A DNA stretch of 64,000 nt, from the NCBI GenBank assembly GCA_030267565.1, contig BRXU01000002.1, forward strand, positions 5,579,501-5,643,500. The letters are read 5' to 3'. Positions within the stretch are counted from its first letter, which is position 1, and every line of letters begins with the position of its first letter. The translations under genes were made by a program, and so were the position numbers. Below are positions 12,480 through 24,627 of this stretch, piece by piece. A model generated the notes under the pieces. It saw only the letters and a program-made list of their open reading frames with translations. It did not search any database and had not been told where the DNA came from. The stretch comes from Pleodorina starrii (Eukaryota > Chlorophyta > Chlorophyceae > Chlamydomonadales > Volvocaceae).

Positions 12480-15400
12480 CTACCTACGGCAGCTGTACGG
12501 CGGCACCACCGCCGCGCGTGTGCTGGCGGCCCAGGGCCTGGGCGCGCTGCCCTCCTTCCTGCCGCCCTCCCAGGGTCCGGACGCTCTGCGCCTCGCGGTG
12601 GAGCAGGGTGTGGTAGGCAGCCTAACGGATGTGCTGGTGGTGGATGACGAGCTGGTCGTACAGGTACGGCTCCCGGAGGGGACCCGGGGGCCAATGAGGA
12701 ACAACAGCGCAGCGGTGCAAGGGAGGCGATGTGGCTGCCGGGGCAGGGCAGGGCAGGGCGGGACAATCAAGGAGATTCCGCAGCGGGGCGAGGCGGGGCG
12801 GGGCGGGGCGGCTTCACACAGGAAAGGAGCGGGTTTCGTGCCACTGGGGTTCCGTGCCGCCACATGCAGATACGCACACATACCGTATTGTGGGGGCCGA
12901 CAAAGCTCGGGCGCGCCTTCCTCTTTCCCCTGGCTCCAAAGCGGCTGGCTGCTCACCGCCCGTACCATGCTCGCACGTGTCACCCGCAACCCCTCCCCGT
13001 CCGGCCTCCGGTCCGGTTCGCATGGGGGCCGCTTTCCGCCGCGTTGCTGCCGACCTCTCTCCCTGTTGACCTCTCTAGCCACATTCCCGTGCCTTGCCTC
13101 CTGCTCTTCCATTATTTTCCGTGGACGGAAAGACTTCACCTGGTCACGTACTCACGTAAACGCACCGTTCTCGGGCTCCGGCCTATCCGTGGAGTGAATA
13201 GCCCTCCCCGGTATCCACGGGGTTCGCTTAGCACCGCCTCCGTCCCCTCGCCGCGGTACTCCCCCTTTCCTCCCCCCCCCCCGGGGTGCGCACTGCGCAG
13301 GAGGCCTGCCTGATGGCTCTGGCCACGCTGCTGTTGTCCACTGCGCCCTACGAGGACCACTCGGCGCCCCTGCGGCCGCAGCACCTGAAGCTGATGGGGG
13401 CGCTGGTGCTGAGGCCCGAGGTGATGGGGCAGATCGGTGAGAGCCGGGGCAGGGCCGCGGCGCGGCGTGGCAGCGGCGGGCCGCGGCGGGGCGGGGCAGG
13501 GGCAGGGGCAGGGGCAGGGGCAGGGGCAGGGGCAGGGGCAGATGCAGGGGCAGGGGCAGGGGCGGGGCCTATGGTACCGTCGGGACGGCCCGTGGGGATT
13601 ACGGGAGGAGAGGGTGGTAGATTTGGGTCGGTGGGACGAGCCGAGGGCGGTAGAGTGATCCCGGGCTGTGCCGCTGTGACCTGAGGGTTGCAGCCGAACC
13701 GCAACTGTACCTCGCGTTTCCCCCGCCTTGGTGTTCATATTCCTCCTCCTACTGCCCCTGAGGCCCCCGCGCCTGCCCGCGCCTGGCCCCCCCTCCCGCG
13801 CCTGCCCGCCCTGCTCCTTCCAGGCTACCTGCTGACTGCCACCAGCAACAGCCGGGTGGTGCTGGCGGCTGCCCGCCTGGTGGCCATCACCGCCCCGTAC
13901 ATAACACCGGTAAAGGGGGGGAGGGGGAGTTGGGCGCTGGGGCCGTGAGGGGTCAGCTTAAAGATGAAGCCGCAGAGAAGGGACGGAGACGACGAAAGCG
14001 AGCCCAGACCCTGCATGCCGATGTAGCCGTTACGTGGCGGAAGGCATCCGCCCGGTAGCCCGATTGTGTGTATTCAGCCCCCCCAATCCCCCCCCAAAGC
14101 ATATCACTCCCTGACCCCCCCAAAAGCTTTTCTACTCGGTGGTGCGATCGTGCTGCGAAACGCTGACAGCTCTGCAATCGGCATTCTGCTGGTTCAGCTG
14201 GTTCCCTTGCCCGTGTGTATTGCCCCGGACGGTCGTAACCGTCACAACCGCCAGGCTAACGACATTTACATCCTGGACAGCCGCGTCGTTCCGGCTCTCC
14301 TGGCGGCCGCCGCGGCCCGACCTGACCCCGCCGGCGGCGGCGGGGGCGGCGGCGGCGGCGGCGGGGGCGGCGGCGGCGGCGGCGGCGCCTCCACGCCCCG
14401 CGACGCCGCCGCCTGCGTTCTGGCGCTGCTGACGCTGGCGCAGACCACGCCGGACCTGTACGTCGCAGTGTGTACGGCAGACTTCCTGCAGGCGGTTTCC
14501 GTACTGTACGAACGCTGCATCGACCCCGACCAGATGTCAGACGTGGTGCTGCCGGCAGATGCGGCTGCGCTGCTGCTGCGGGCCGCCAGCCTGGCGCCCA
14601 ACCCGCGCTGGGCGGGTCGGCTGCCGGGGGGGTACACCAGGATCCTGGAGCAAAACCTGGAGGTGGGAGAGGAAGGAAGGAGGATACCGCAGCGAAGGGA
14701 CAGAGACGGCGGGTTGGTGGTGGGGGTGGAGGTGGGGGAGAGGCGATGCCGGGGGTATGGGAAACGGTCCGAACGAGCTAACAGGCTGCCAGGCTGGGAT
14801 AAGGAATACATAGACGCCTGGGGGGGTGAATGTTAGGGACTGCAGCGGTGGCACCGAGGCGGCGAGCCGAGGTGAAAGGACCCAGCAACGCGCCGGGGAG
14901 TGTGGGCTGGGGATGTGGCTCGTGGAGCTTGTGGGGCGTGTGGGTGAAGACGTGCCTGGACAGCCGGTTGACATGGTTGGCTGAGTGCGGCAAGGAGCCA
15001 CTCCCTCCTCGGCCCTCCCCGCCACTCCCTCGGCCCTCCCCGCCATTCCCTCCCCGCCACTCCCCCAGGAGAGCGACGTCCCCGAGTGCCTGGTGAGCTA
15101 CCTGGCGGTGGAGGCGGCCAATCTGAGGCGGCTGGGGGAACAGCTGGCGGAGGCGGCGGAGGGAAACGCGGAGGCGGTGGTGCACAGGAACGGGTGGGTA
15201 TGGGTGGGGGGATGGATGGGTGGGTGGGGGGGTTCCAGGAGGGGGAGGGCGGCCGGGGGGCGGGGGCGGGAGGGGCCGGGTGGGTGGGCGGGTCATATGA
15301 GGGTGTCGCGGCAGCGGTGGAAAGGGAGGCGACGTTGGCAGACCCGGACCCAGTCGTGCTTACCAACGCACCTGTTACCTAATTTATGTTGTTGATAGCG

Positions 15401-18400
15401 GGGGAGCGGCGGCCGCGGCGCTTGGGAGGGCCGGCGGTAAGGGCGGGCCGGGCTGGCTGGGCGGGTGGCGGGTGGCGCGAGAGGCACCGGGCTGCTGAAT
15501 GCTGGATGGGCCGCCTGGGGGAGGGGAGGGGAGGGGCGGGGCGGCGTAGCCTTGCCCCGCCAAAGTCACGCTACTTCCCCCCGCCCCCGTTCACGGGCTC
15601 CGGCCCGGAGGCACGGAGGCACACACACAATCTCCGGAGCGCCCGTCCCTGCCCGGGCCCCTTCGACCCTCCCACCGCCGCGGCATCATCATCATCCTTC
15701 TAACTCCCTCATCCTTCTAACTCCCTCAACCCCCAACGCTTCAATTCCTCCAACTGTGTGAAAGGGAGGAGCTGGAGCCGCTGCAGGCGGAGATGCGGGA
15801 GCGGCGGCAGCAGTTGGCGGAGGCGCGGGTGGCGGCGAAGGAGGCCTGGCGGGGGCTGCAGGCGGCGGAGGCGGCGGCGGAGCGCGCGCAGGGCGAGGTG
15901 GCGGCGGTGGAGGCGGAGGTGCAGCGGCAGCGCGGCGGCAGCACGCAGGCGCAGCGGCAGGCGCGGCGGGCGGCGGAGGCGGCGGCCGCCGCCGCCGCGG
16001 CGGCGGCGGAGGCTCGGCGGCGCGACGTCGGCGCAGCGGAGGCGGCGGTGACGGAGCTGCAGCGGGAGGTGGCGGCGCTGGGCAGGGCGGCGGCGCCGCT
16101 GCGGTGGCACAGCGAACGGATGGCGCAGCTGGGCGCGAAGATGCAGGTAGGCGGCCGGGCTGGGCTGGTGGTGGTGGTGGTGGTGGCAGTGCCCGGTGCG
16201 GGCGGGGGGGGGGGGGGAGGTGCGAAAGGCAAATCGTAGCCGAGTAACTGAGGCGGGGTGTGGGGCGGGTGCAGGGCTGGCATGGTTGGGGCGGTGGTGC
16301 TGGGACCTGTAGTGCGTCTCATGCCGGCGTGTGCCGGCCGGCGGGCGGGTGCCGTGCCGCCTTGGGGATAGGGCTGGCAGAGCCGGGGGGGGGGGGGGGG
16401 GGCGGATGCTGGGCGTCATGGCCGGGTTTGCGGTTGTGTGCAGGCTGGGCGGGTGCCGTGGCTGCCATCTTCCCGGCCGGGTGGGGGGGGGGGTGCAACG
16501 CACAGCAGGGAAAGAAGGAACGGGCCGCTGGAGGGTCGGAGCTTTGGGTGGGTGGGTGGGTGGGGGGGCTTTGCTCTCAAGCCGTCAGACCCCCCTTCCC
16601 TCCCCGGATCAGGAATCAAACACCGCTCTTTTGCACTGGCCCTCCCTGGTCCTCTCTGGCCCTCCCTGGCCCTCCATTCGGGTTCCATCTCCCCCCCCCC
16701 GTGGATAAACCCCCCCCCCCCGCGCGCCGCTTGTGGGGTTGCGGCCGGCACCAGTCACCCGCTACCCGCCACCCGCCACCCGCGGCACCTGCTCCGAAAC
16801 CGCCCCCTCCTTTGTCGTCGCCTGTGTCCTTCCGTAGACCTGGCGGGGCCAGTACGGCTTCAAGAGCCGGAGCAAGGTGAAGCTGTCCCGGCCCAACACG
16901 GCCATGCTGACGAAGGTGCGGACGGGGTGGGGGGGGCGGGGTTGGGTGGGGTGGGGCGGGCGAGGGGGCGGAGGATTTAGGGGTGGGGGGCGGGGGCGGG
17001 AGGGGCCGGGCGGATGGAGAAGAACGGTGGTGAGGGGATTGGGGTCTGTCCGCATGCAGGCCGGGGCCCCATGCAGGCACGAGTACAAGAGCGGGTGCGG
17101 GTACCCCTCCCCCCTTCCCCCTGCCTCCGCTGCGGCATCGTTTTCATTACCCCCTCCCCGCCCTCACCCTACGCCCCCCCCGTCCCCTTGCCCTCGCCGC
17201 CTCCCTCTCCTCCCCCCCTCCCCCCACGCACCCCCAGGTGCTATCCTTCCTGGCCGCCCGAATGAACCCGCCCCCCGCCCCAGAGCGCGGCGCCAGCAGC
17301 CCCAGAGGCGCCCGGGCGGCCAGCCCCTCGCGCCCGCCCGCCTCCTCCTCGCCCCCGTCCTCTTCCCCCAGCCCGGGCGGCTTCATCAGCAGTCGGGAGC
17401 ACGCGGCGGCTCTGCAGCCCAAGCTGTTGGAAGCGGGGCTGGTGCAGGCAGTGGTGAGGAGGGAGGGAGGGGGGGTCAGGGAGGGAGGGAGGGGGGGGTC
17501 AGGGAGTGATATGCTCCTTTATAAGGGAGGGAGGGGGGGAGGGAGGGGGGGAGGGGGGCGGAAGGCGGCTACAGGGCCCGAGGGGGCGGGTGGGCGGGAG
17601 CTTGGGCCTGAACTCAATACATGGGGGGGGTATTGTGAGGGGTGTGATGCGAAATTGGTACTGGTTGCAGCGACCAGGCACCAAGACAACCATGGGGGGC
17701 ATCGGGGGGTTAAGGCGGGGGGGTTAAGGCATGGGCGGGGAGCTTTAAGGCATGGGGGAGGGGTTAGGCATGGGGGATGGAGGTGGGGTCAGATAAGGCG
17801 AGCCGCAGCGATGTATGGGGCAGGCGAGGTATGGCGTGTGGCTCGGTCTGGGGAGACGCGGGAGGAAGAGCGCCCTCAGCCCCACCCACCCAAGCCCCAC
17901 CCACCCAAGCCCCCCCCCCCTCCCCGTTTACGGGCTCCGGCCTATACGTGGATAACCCCCCTCCCCGTGCTCCGTGGCTGGTTGCGTTGCTGCGGCGACC
18001 AGTACCGCACAAGGCGCATGGCCCGCTCACTCTCCACCTCCCAGCCTGTCAGCTTGTCTCCAGAGTATGCACCGGTAAACTCAACCTGCCCCCTCCCCCC
18101 ACCCCCTTCCCCCACCCGCCCCTAAACGTGGATAACCCCTCCCCTCCCCCTCCCCCTCTCCCCCCCCCCCCCCCACACACACACCCCATTCCCGGCCCCC
18201 GCAGCTGCAGCTGTTCACGGTGCTGTGCGGGGTGCAGTCTCTGTCTGAGGAGGTGGCGGCACTGGCTGCTGACCTGGCGCTGAAGCCCGACATGGCGGCG
18301 GCGCTGGAGGGCGCGGGGGGGCAGCTGCGGAGGGAGGTGGAGGGGCTGAGGTGGATCAACACGCGGGCCAAGATGCGGATGGCGCAGGTGGGTATGTGGG

Positions 18401-21400
18401 TGTTGTGGGTGGGATGGAGTGGGGTGGTGTGGGATGGGTGGATGAAAAAGGAGAGGGGATCGCAGCGAAGGGGCGGAGACGGCTTGGGGGTTCGGAGGGT
18501 GGGGTGGGGGTGGGGGTGTGCGTGCGTGCCTGCGTGTGTATGTGTATGTGTATGGGGGGTTCGTGTTTTGCTTCCGTTTGTGTACGGTACTTGTGTATTT
18601 GTGTGTGTTGGGGGGTGGGGCTGGGGGTGGGGTAAGAACAGCCCAGATGGGCCAGACGGCCAAAGTGCTTGTGCATGTGTGTGCTTGTGCATGTGTGTGC
18701 GCGTTTGCGTATGTGTGTGTCGGGGGGTGGGGGGGCGGGCGGTGTGCCCGGGGGTAATGATCGAAAGCCATCTTGCTAGGCGGGGGGGGGGCCATCGGCG
18801 AGCAGGCCTCCTCTCCCGGCCCGTACCTTTCTCCTGCTCGTTCTGGACGTACATGCTCGTCCTTTTTGTATGTTCGTACTGCTCGTACTGCACGTGCGCA
18901 GGTCCAGACTGAGGCCGCCCGGCTGCGCAAGGCGCTGCGGCTGGAGCTGCCGCTGCCGGGGGGCGCTCCAGGGGGGGTGGCGGTGGAGCTGGGGCCGGGG
19001 AACGGGCTGTCCAGGATTGTGAGGCAGGAGGACGTGGAGCAGCGGCTGCAGGTGCGGGGAGGGAGGAGGGGAGGGAGCGGGTAGGGACTCTGGCGGTCGC
19101 TGGGAGAGGGAGGGGAGGGGGAGGGGGAGGGGGAGGTGAGCAGGGGCGAAGTGGGGGTTGGGGGGGGGTGAAGGGACGCGTATGTGTAAGTGTGCAAGTG
19201 TGTAAGAGTGTGTGTGTGCGCGTGCGTCGGCGACTGCTTCCGCCCCTTCAAATCTGCGCTTCCGCTGCATGCCTCCTCCTTCCTCCTCCCCTCCCAAGTC
19301 CCAACGTCGCCTCCGTTGCACCGCTGCGGTCTCACCTGTATTTCCCCTCTTCTTCCGACTGTCTTTCTCCCCCCGATCTCCCCGTCCAGTCCGTGGTTTC
19401 GGAGGCGGGCGACCTGGCTGCGGCCCTGGGGGACTCGGAAGCGTTGGTGGCCTTTCTGCAGGACAGGATACGGGTGAGGAGGGCGGGGTGTGGGTGTGTG
19501 GCTGGGGGAGGGTTTAGGTAAACAGAAGATACGGTACCACAGCGAAGGGGGGAGGGTAGGGTTTTACGGTGTTGGGAAGATGGCAGAGGTAAGCAGGGGG
19601 GGAGTGTGGGGAAGCGAGCGGCGCTACGGTATCGTCGAGTACGCAGCCGTCCAGGAGGGATTTGCTTTTACGTATCACAAATGCCGCCGAGTGCCTAACG
19701 CCCAGTGCCGCAGTGCGTTAGGGCGCCGAGGGCGCGACACCGGTTGCCCCCTTCCGCTTCCGAGGGGGCCTCCCCGCCCTGCCCCGCCCTGCGTACCGTA
19801 TTGCTGGGTTCCGTTCCTTCTTCCTTGCGTTTGCGAACGACGCCTTTGTTCTCCGTCGCTGCGACCCCCCCCCCTGGTCTCCACCAACCTCCCTGGGGGC
19901 CTTGTCCCCTCCCCTTTCCCCTCCCCCTCCCCTCTCTCCCGCGCCTCCCTCCCTCCCTCCCTCCCTCCCCCACTCACCCACTCACCCACCGCCTGCAACA
20001 CCACCACCAGGCCATCACCGCGGCGTCCTCGTCTCTGTCCGACAGCTACGCCGCCTTCCAGAAGGCCTTCCCCACCCAAGCCGCACCCGCCACCCCCTCC
20101 ACCGCCCCCGCCGCCCCTGCCGCCGTCAACGGCCATGCCAACGGCCACGCCAACGGCCACTCGCTTGTTAGCGGCGGCGACGAGCGGCACCAGGCCAACC
20201 CCAACAGCCGCGCGCTGCGGCCCGCCGCCCGGGGCATTCTGTCCAAGGATCCCGAGAACCCCGCCGGACACCTGATGGGGCTGCTGTCCCTCGCACTGGC
20301 GCCCGTGACCCGTGGGTCGGTGCTCAATCTGCCGGCGCTCGTGCGACAGCTGCTGGGTCGGGCGCCCGACGGCGCCGCCAGCTGGCCGCCGTCGCCCGCC
20401 AGCCCGATGGACGCGGGCCGATCCGGATCTGGATCTGATTCCAACCTGGGATTCGGATCGGGATCTGGATCCAGATCCAGATCCACGGGGAGCGCCGTCC
20501 TGGCGGGGGGTCGCCCCCGGTCCGCCAGCGCGATTACCTCGCAGCGGGGGCCGTCGGCGTCGGCGGCGTCGTTGTACGACGGCACGGCGGCGGCGGCGCG
20601 TGCGCGGCCGAGCTCCGCTCGATCTGTGGGCGCCGGCCCGAACGCGGAACGGTGGGTCGCGTGTGGGTTGGGTGTGGGTGTGGGTGTGGCTCACCGTCGC
20701 CGTGCTGGCACCAGTGACCGTGGCCCCCAGCCCGGTGGGATGGGGACCACGGCGCTGCGCCAGGGAAGGGGAGGGGGACGTGCGCGGCCGCGCTTGCCTC
20801 CCTCCGTTCCTCCCTTCCTCCTCCGGGCGCCTCCCTTTGTCCCTCCCGTCCTACCTCCCGCGTCGATCCCCAAATTCGCAAGTTTGGGCACCCTAAGGTG
20901 CTGCTGCATGACCCTTTTCATCTGTGGTGTACAGTGTCTGGGTTCATAGCCCGGCGGCGCTGCTTTGCATGATGGACCCATCCTCCGCTGCACATGCCCT
21001 CCCGCGGAAACCCCTTACTACGCTCAACCTCCCCCCACCCCACCCCACCCCACCCACCCGCCCGCCCGCAAAGGTCCTACGCCAGTGGCGTCGCCAGCCC
21101 GCGCGGCACCGCCACGCACGCCGGCGAGCCTGGCAGCTTCGTGGTAGGTGGGCTGATCCGGGTAGCGGGGGTAGCGGGGGCTGGTCTTCCCCACGGGCGC
21201 CCCAGGGCCGGCCAATGCGCTGGCCCCCCTTCCCCCTCCTGGAGCCGGGACTCCAGTCGCGGCTCGGATCAGGCGGAGCGGACTTTGTCGTTTCCCGTTT
21301 GCCCCTCTTCTTTCGCGAGGGAGGCCTTTGCGAGGGCGAGATCCCAACCTCCCCCGCAGCCCCCGCGCACGCACCCCCTCCCCCCGGGGGAGTCGCAGGC

Positions 21401-24400
21401 AAAGTCCCAACGTTGCCGTACCGGTATCTCTTGGGGTGGTTCTTGCGAACCGGCTCACCCGCTTGCCCAGCGGGTGCACCAGTGCCGCACACCGCCCCCT
21501 CCCCGCTGCGATTTTCTCTTTATACCCCCTCCCCTCATCACTCCATGACCCCTCCCCTCCCCCAGGGGAAAGGGATTTCTTCTGCTACATTCCCGGTTAC
21601 GGGCTCCGGCCTATACGTGGATACCGGTACCCCACCCCCCGGGGTTATCCAGCTCGCCCCCACAACGGCCCCCTGCGCCCTCCTCAATCCAAGCCCTGGC
21701 CCCTGCGTTGCAGAACCACCTCAACGGCTCCGGCTTTGCGCTGCTACTCCGGGAAAAGGGCGCCGCGGCGGCGCGCGGCAGCGGCGCCGCCCTCCGCGGC
21801 AGCGCAACCACGATTTACGGCGGCGGCGGCGGCGGCGCCGCTCTGGCGCCGGAGAGCTCATTCTCGCCTGAGTTGACGGCGTCCTTCTCGATGCCGAGGC
21901 CGCTGGCGGCGGAGTCGCGCCGTGTCGTACACCAGGTCGTATCTTCCGTACTCTTTGACCCCGTCGACGCCGACGTGCTGGGTCCGGGCGTGGTGCGCGC
22001 CTCGCTGCCGCTGCCGGCGGCGGCGGCGGCGTCGCTGACGCTGGCGGACGGGATCGGGGGCAGCCGGCGGAGTACGGCGCACGGCAGTCGGTCCACGGTG
22101 GCGGCGGCGGCGGCGCCGGAGGTGTCGGAGGTGTCGGCCGCCGGCGGCGGCGGCGGCGGCGGCGACATGAGCGTATTGGATGCGCTGTTGATGCAGTCTG
22201 AGTTGTTGGGTGGGGTGATGGAGGCTCTGGCAACGTTGCAGACGTTTACAAAGTGAGGGGGCCCGTGCAAGGGGGGATGTGGAGGGTGGGGAAGGGGGAG
22301 AGGGCAGCGCTTAAACGCCGATGGGCCGGCGGAGAGGTGTATGGGGTGCGCGTGTTCTGCACTACAACAACCGTTCGGTTTGTGTACATGCCGCAGCCGT
22401 TGCTTCGGTTGTTACTCACCCACCTCCCTGTTCTTTTAGCAGACGGGGGAAGGACCTAGAACTACAACTAAACCACGCACCAAGTTGTCGTACCGTTCGC
22501 GAAGGGCTCCGGCCCCATTCCGGGAGTATATCCCCGCCCTCCACCGCCCCCCCGCAGGGCTTCTTGTTTCATTCTTGCAAATACACTCTTCAACACCCCC
22601 TTCCCCTCCTTCCCTCCTTGCCCGGCCCGCTGCAGGTCCACCCTCCGCGCCTGCCGCCAGCTGCCCTCCTCGCTGTCCTTCGCCTCCCTCCAGCCCGGCA
22701 GCCTGGGGCCCTACATGGCGCGACTGCACGGCATGTGGGCGGGGGCCATACCCAGGTTCCCGGAGATGCGGGTGGCGAGTGAGTGCTGCAGGGAGGGGAG
22801 GGGAGGGGAGGGCTGCCTGGCGGGCCGGGTCGGCCGGATCGGCCGGGCCATGATGGGTTCTGCCCCGGTTGGCCCGCAGGCTGTGGCGGCGGAGGAGCCC
22901 GGGGTTCCCGCTCCGGTCCTGCCTCCTCCGGCGTCCAGGGAGGCCACGGCGCCGCCCCCCCCCCCGGCCTATACGTGGATAACCCCCCCGACGGGAAGGA
23001 TTATAATGATACGTTACCGTTCACGGGCCCGGGCGTTCTAATTACCCACCCCTCCTATCTCCTCGCTTCCTGTCGCTGCTCCGGCTGGTCGCCGCCCCGC
23101 TTCGCCCGCTCTCCAGTCTCCACCACCGCCACCCCTCCCCTCCCCCCTACGGGAGGGGATGGGCTCCGGCCTATACGTGGATAACCCCCCTACGGGACTG
23201 GCTGCTGCAAGCCTGCAACCAGTGACCATTCCGCATTCCATGCCAACAATCCAACCTCCCCCGCGTGCGGGCTCCGGCCTATACGTGGCTAATCTCCTCC
23301 CCCACCCGCCCCCCCACCCCACCCCCGTCTCCGCTGCGAAATTTTCTTTCTACCCCCACCCGCCCGCATCCCCCGCAGTCGCCTCGTCGGTGGCGGAGAT
23401 CGCCCACCTGGCGCTGGTGCCGGGCTCCGACTTCCGGGCGGTGTACCGGGACAGCGGCATGTTGGAGGCGCTGGTGGCGATGCTGGGAGGGGCGACACGG
23501 CCGGCGGGAAAGGCGAGTGCATGTGTGCGTGTGTGTGCGTGTGTGCTGGCCTCGGTGCTGTCAGGACTTCGGCCGGGGTCGGTGTCGGGGGCCGGGGTCG
23601 GGAGTCGGGGGTCGGGGGTCGGGGGTCGGGGGTCGGGGGTCGGGGGTCGGGGGTCGGGGGTCGGGGGTCGGGGGTCGGGGGTCGGGGGTCGCCGGCCTCC
23701 CCTTGCGGCGGCCGCAGCCCTCGCGTCTCGGTTGCGACAAGCGGATGGTGTCCGGAAGGTGTAACACAAGGCCCAGGCGGGATGGCGCTCGATGGGCCGG
23801 CAGCCCTTCCGTCCTCCCTCGCGCGTCTCACCTCAGGTCCCGCCGGCCCTCGCAGCCGGCGCCAGCGCACGCTCTCTTGCCCATGGCCCAAGGCCCCGTC
23901 TCGCGCCACGTCCCCTCCCTGCACATCACACGCTACGGGAACACCCTTCCTGCTTCCTGCCCCCTTCCACCCCGGCAGCGCTGCCTGCCTTCCTTTCGAC
24001 CACCGCCCATCTACACCTCCGCCAATTGACACCACCGCCAACCCACACCGCTGGCCTGCCCCTTCCTGCCCTTCTCCCTGCCCTCCGCGCACAGGCGGGC
24101 GCCAAGTCGGGTACTGGCGGCGGCCGCTCGGTGGCGGCGGCCCCCTCGGGGGCGGGGCCGGGGACCGGGACCGGGGCGGGCGGCGGCTCCCCCGGCCCCA
24201 AGTCCCGCTACGTGGGTCGCCTGAGCGTCACGGCGCCCCCCACGCTACGGGTGAGTGCGGCTCAGCAGGCGGAGCAGGCGGCAGCGGGTCAGGCGCTGAG
24301 GGCCATCAGCCACGCGCAGAGCGAGGTGCTCGTGTCCATCGGCCAGGACGAAAAGGTGCGGGCAGGGGCGTGTGGGGACGGGGGCGGCTGGATACGGGAG

Positions 24401-24585
24401 CTGGGGGGGCTGGGGAGGGCTGGGCGGGAGGTTGGGCGCGCGCGGGCCTCATCGTAGCGTGTCCGCTGAGGGGCCGTGGCTGAGCTGAGCAGAGCAGGGG
24501 CAGCAGCCGCTTGGGAGACCAGTTGGGGCCATGGCAAGTATGCGGTGTGTGTCTCTTGTGTGTGTGTCTCTTGTGTGTGTGTCTC

Positions 24586-24627
<42 letters not shown>

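Noticed and set aside
23289..24483. ORFs with repeated VGGRGSG and PTPDPRP units
   Set aside because: Both come from the intronic 7-bp repeat at 23575-23691 read in different frames and strands.
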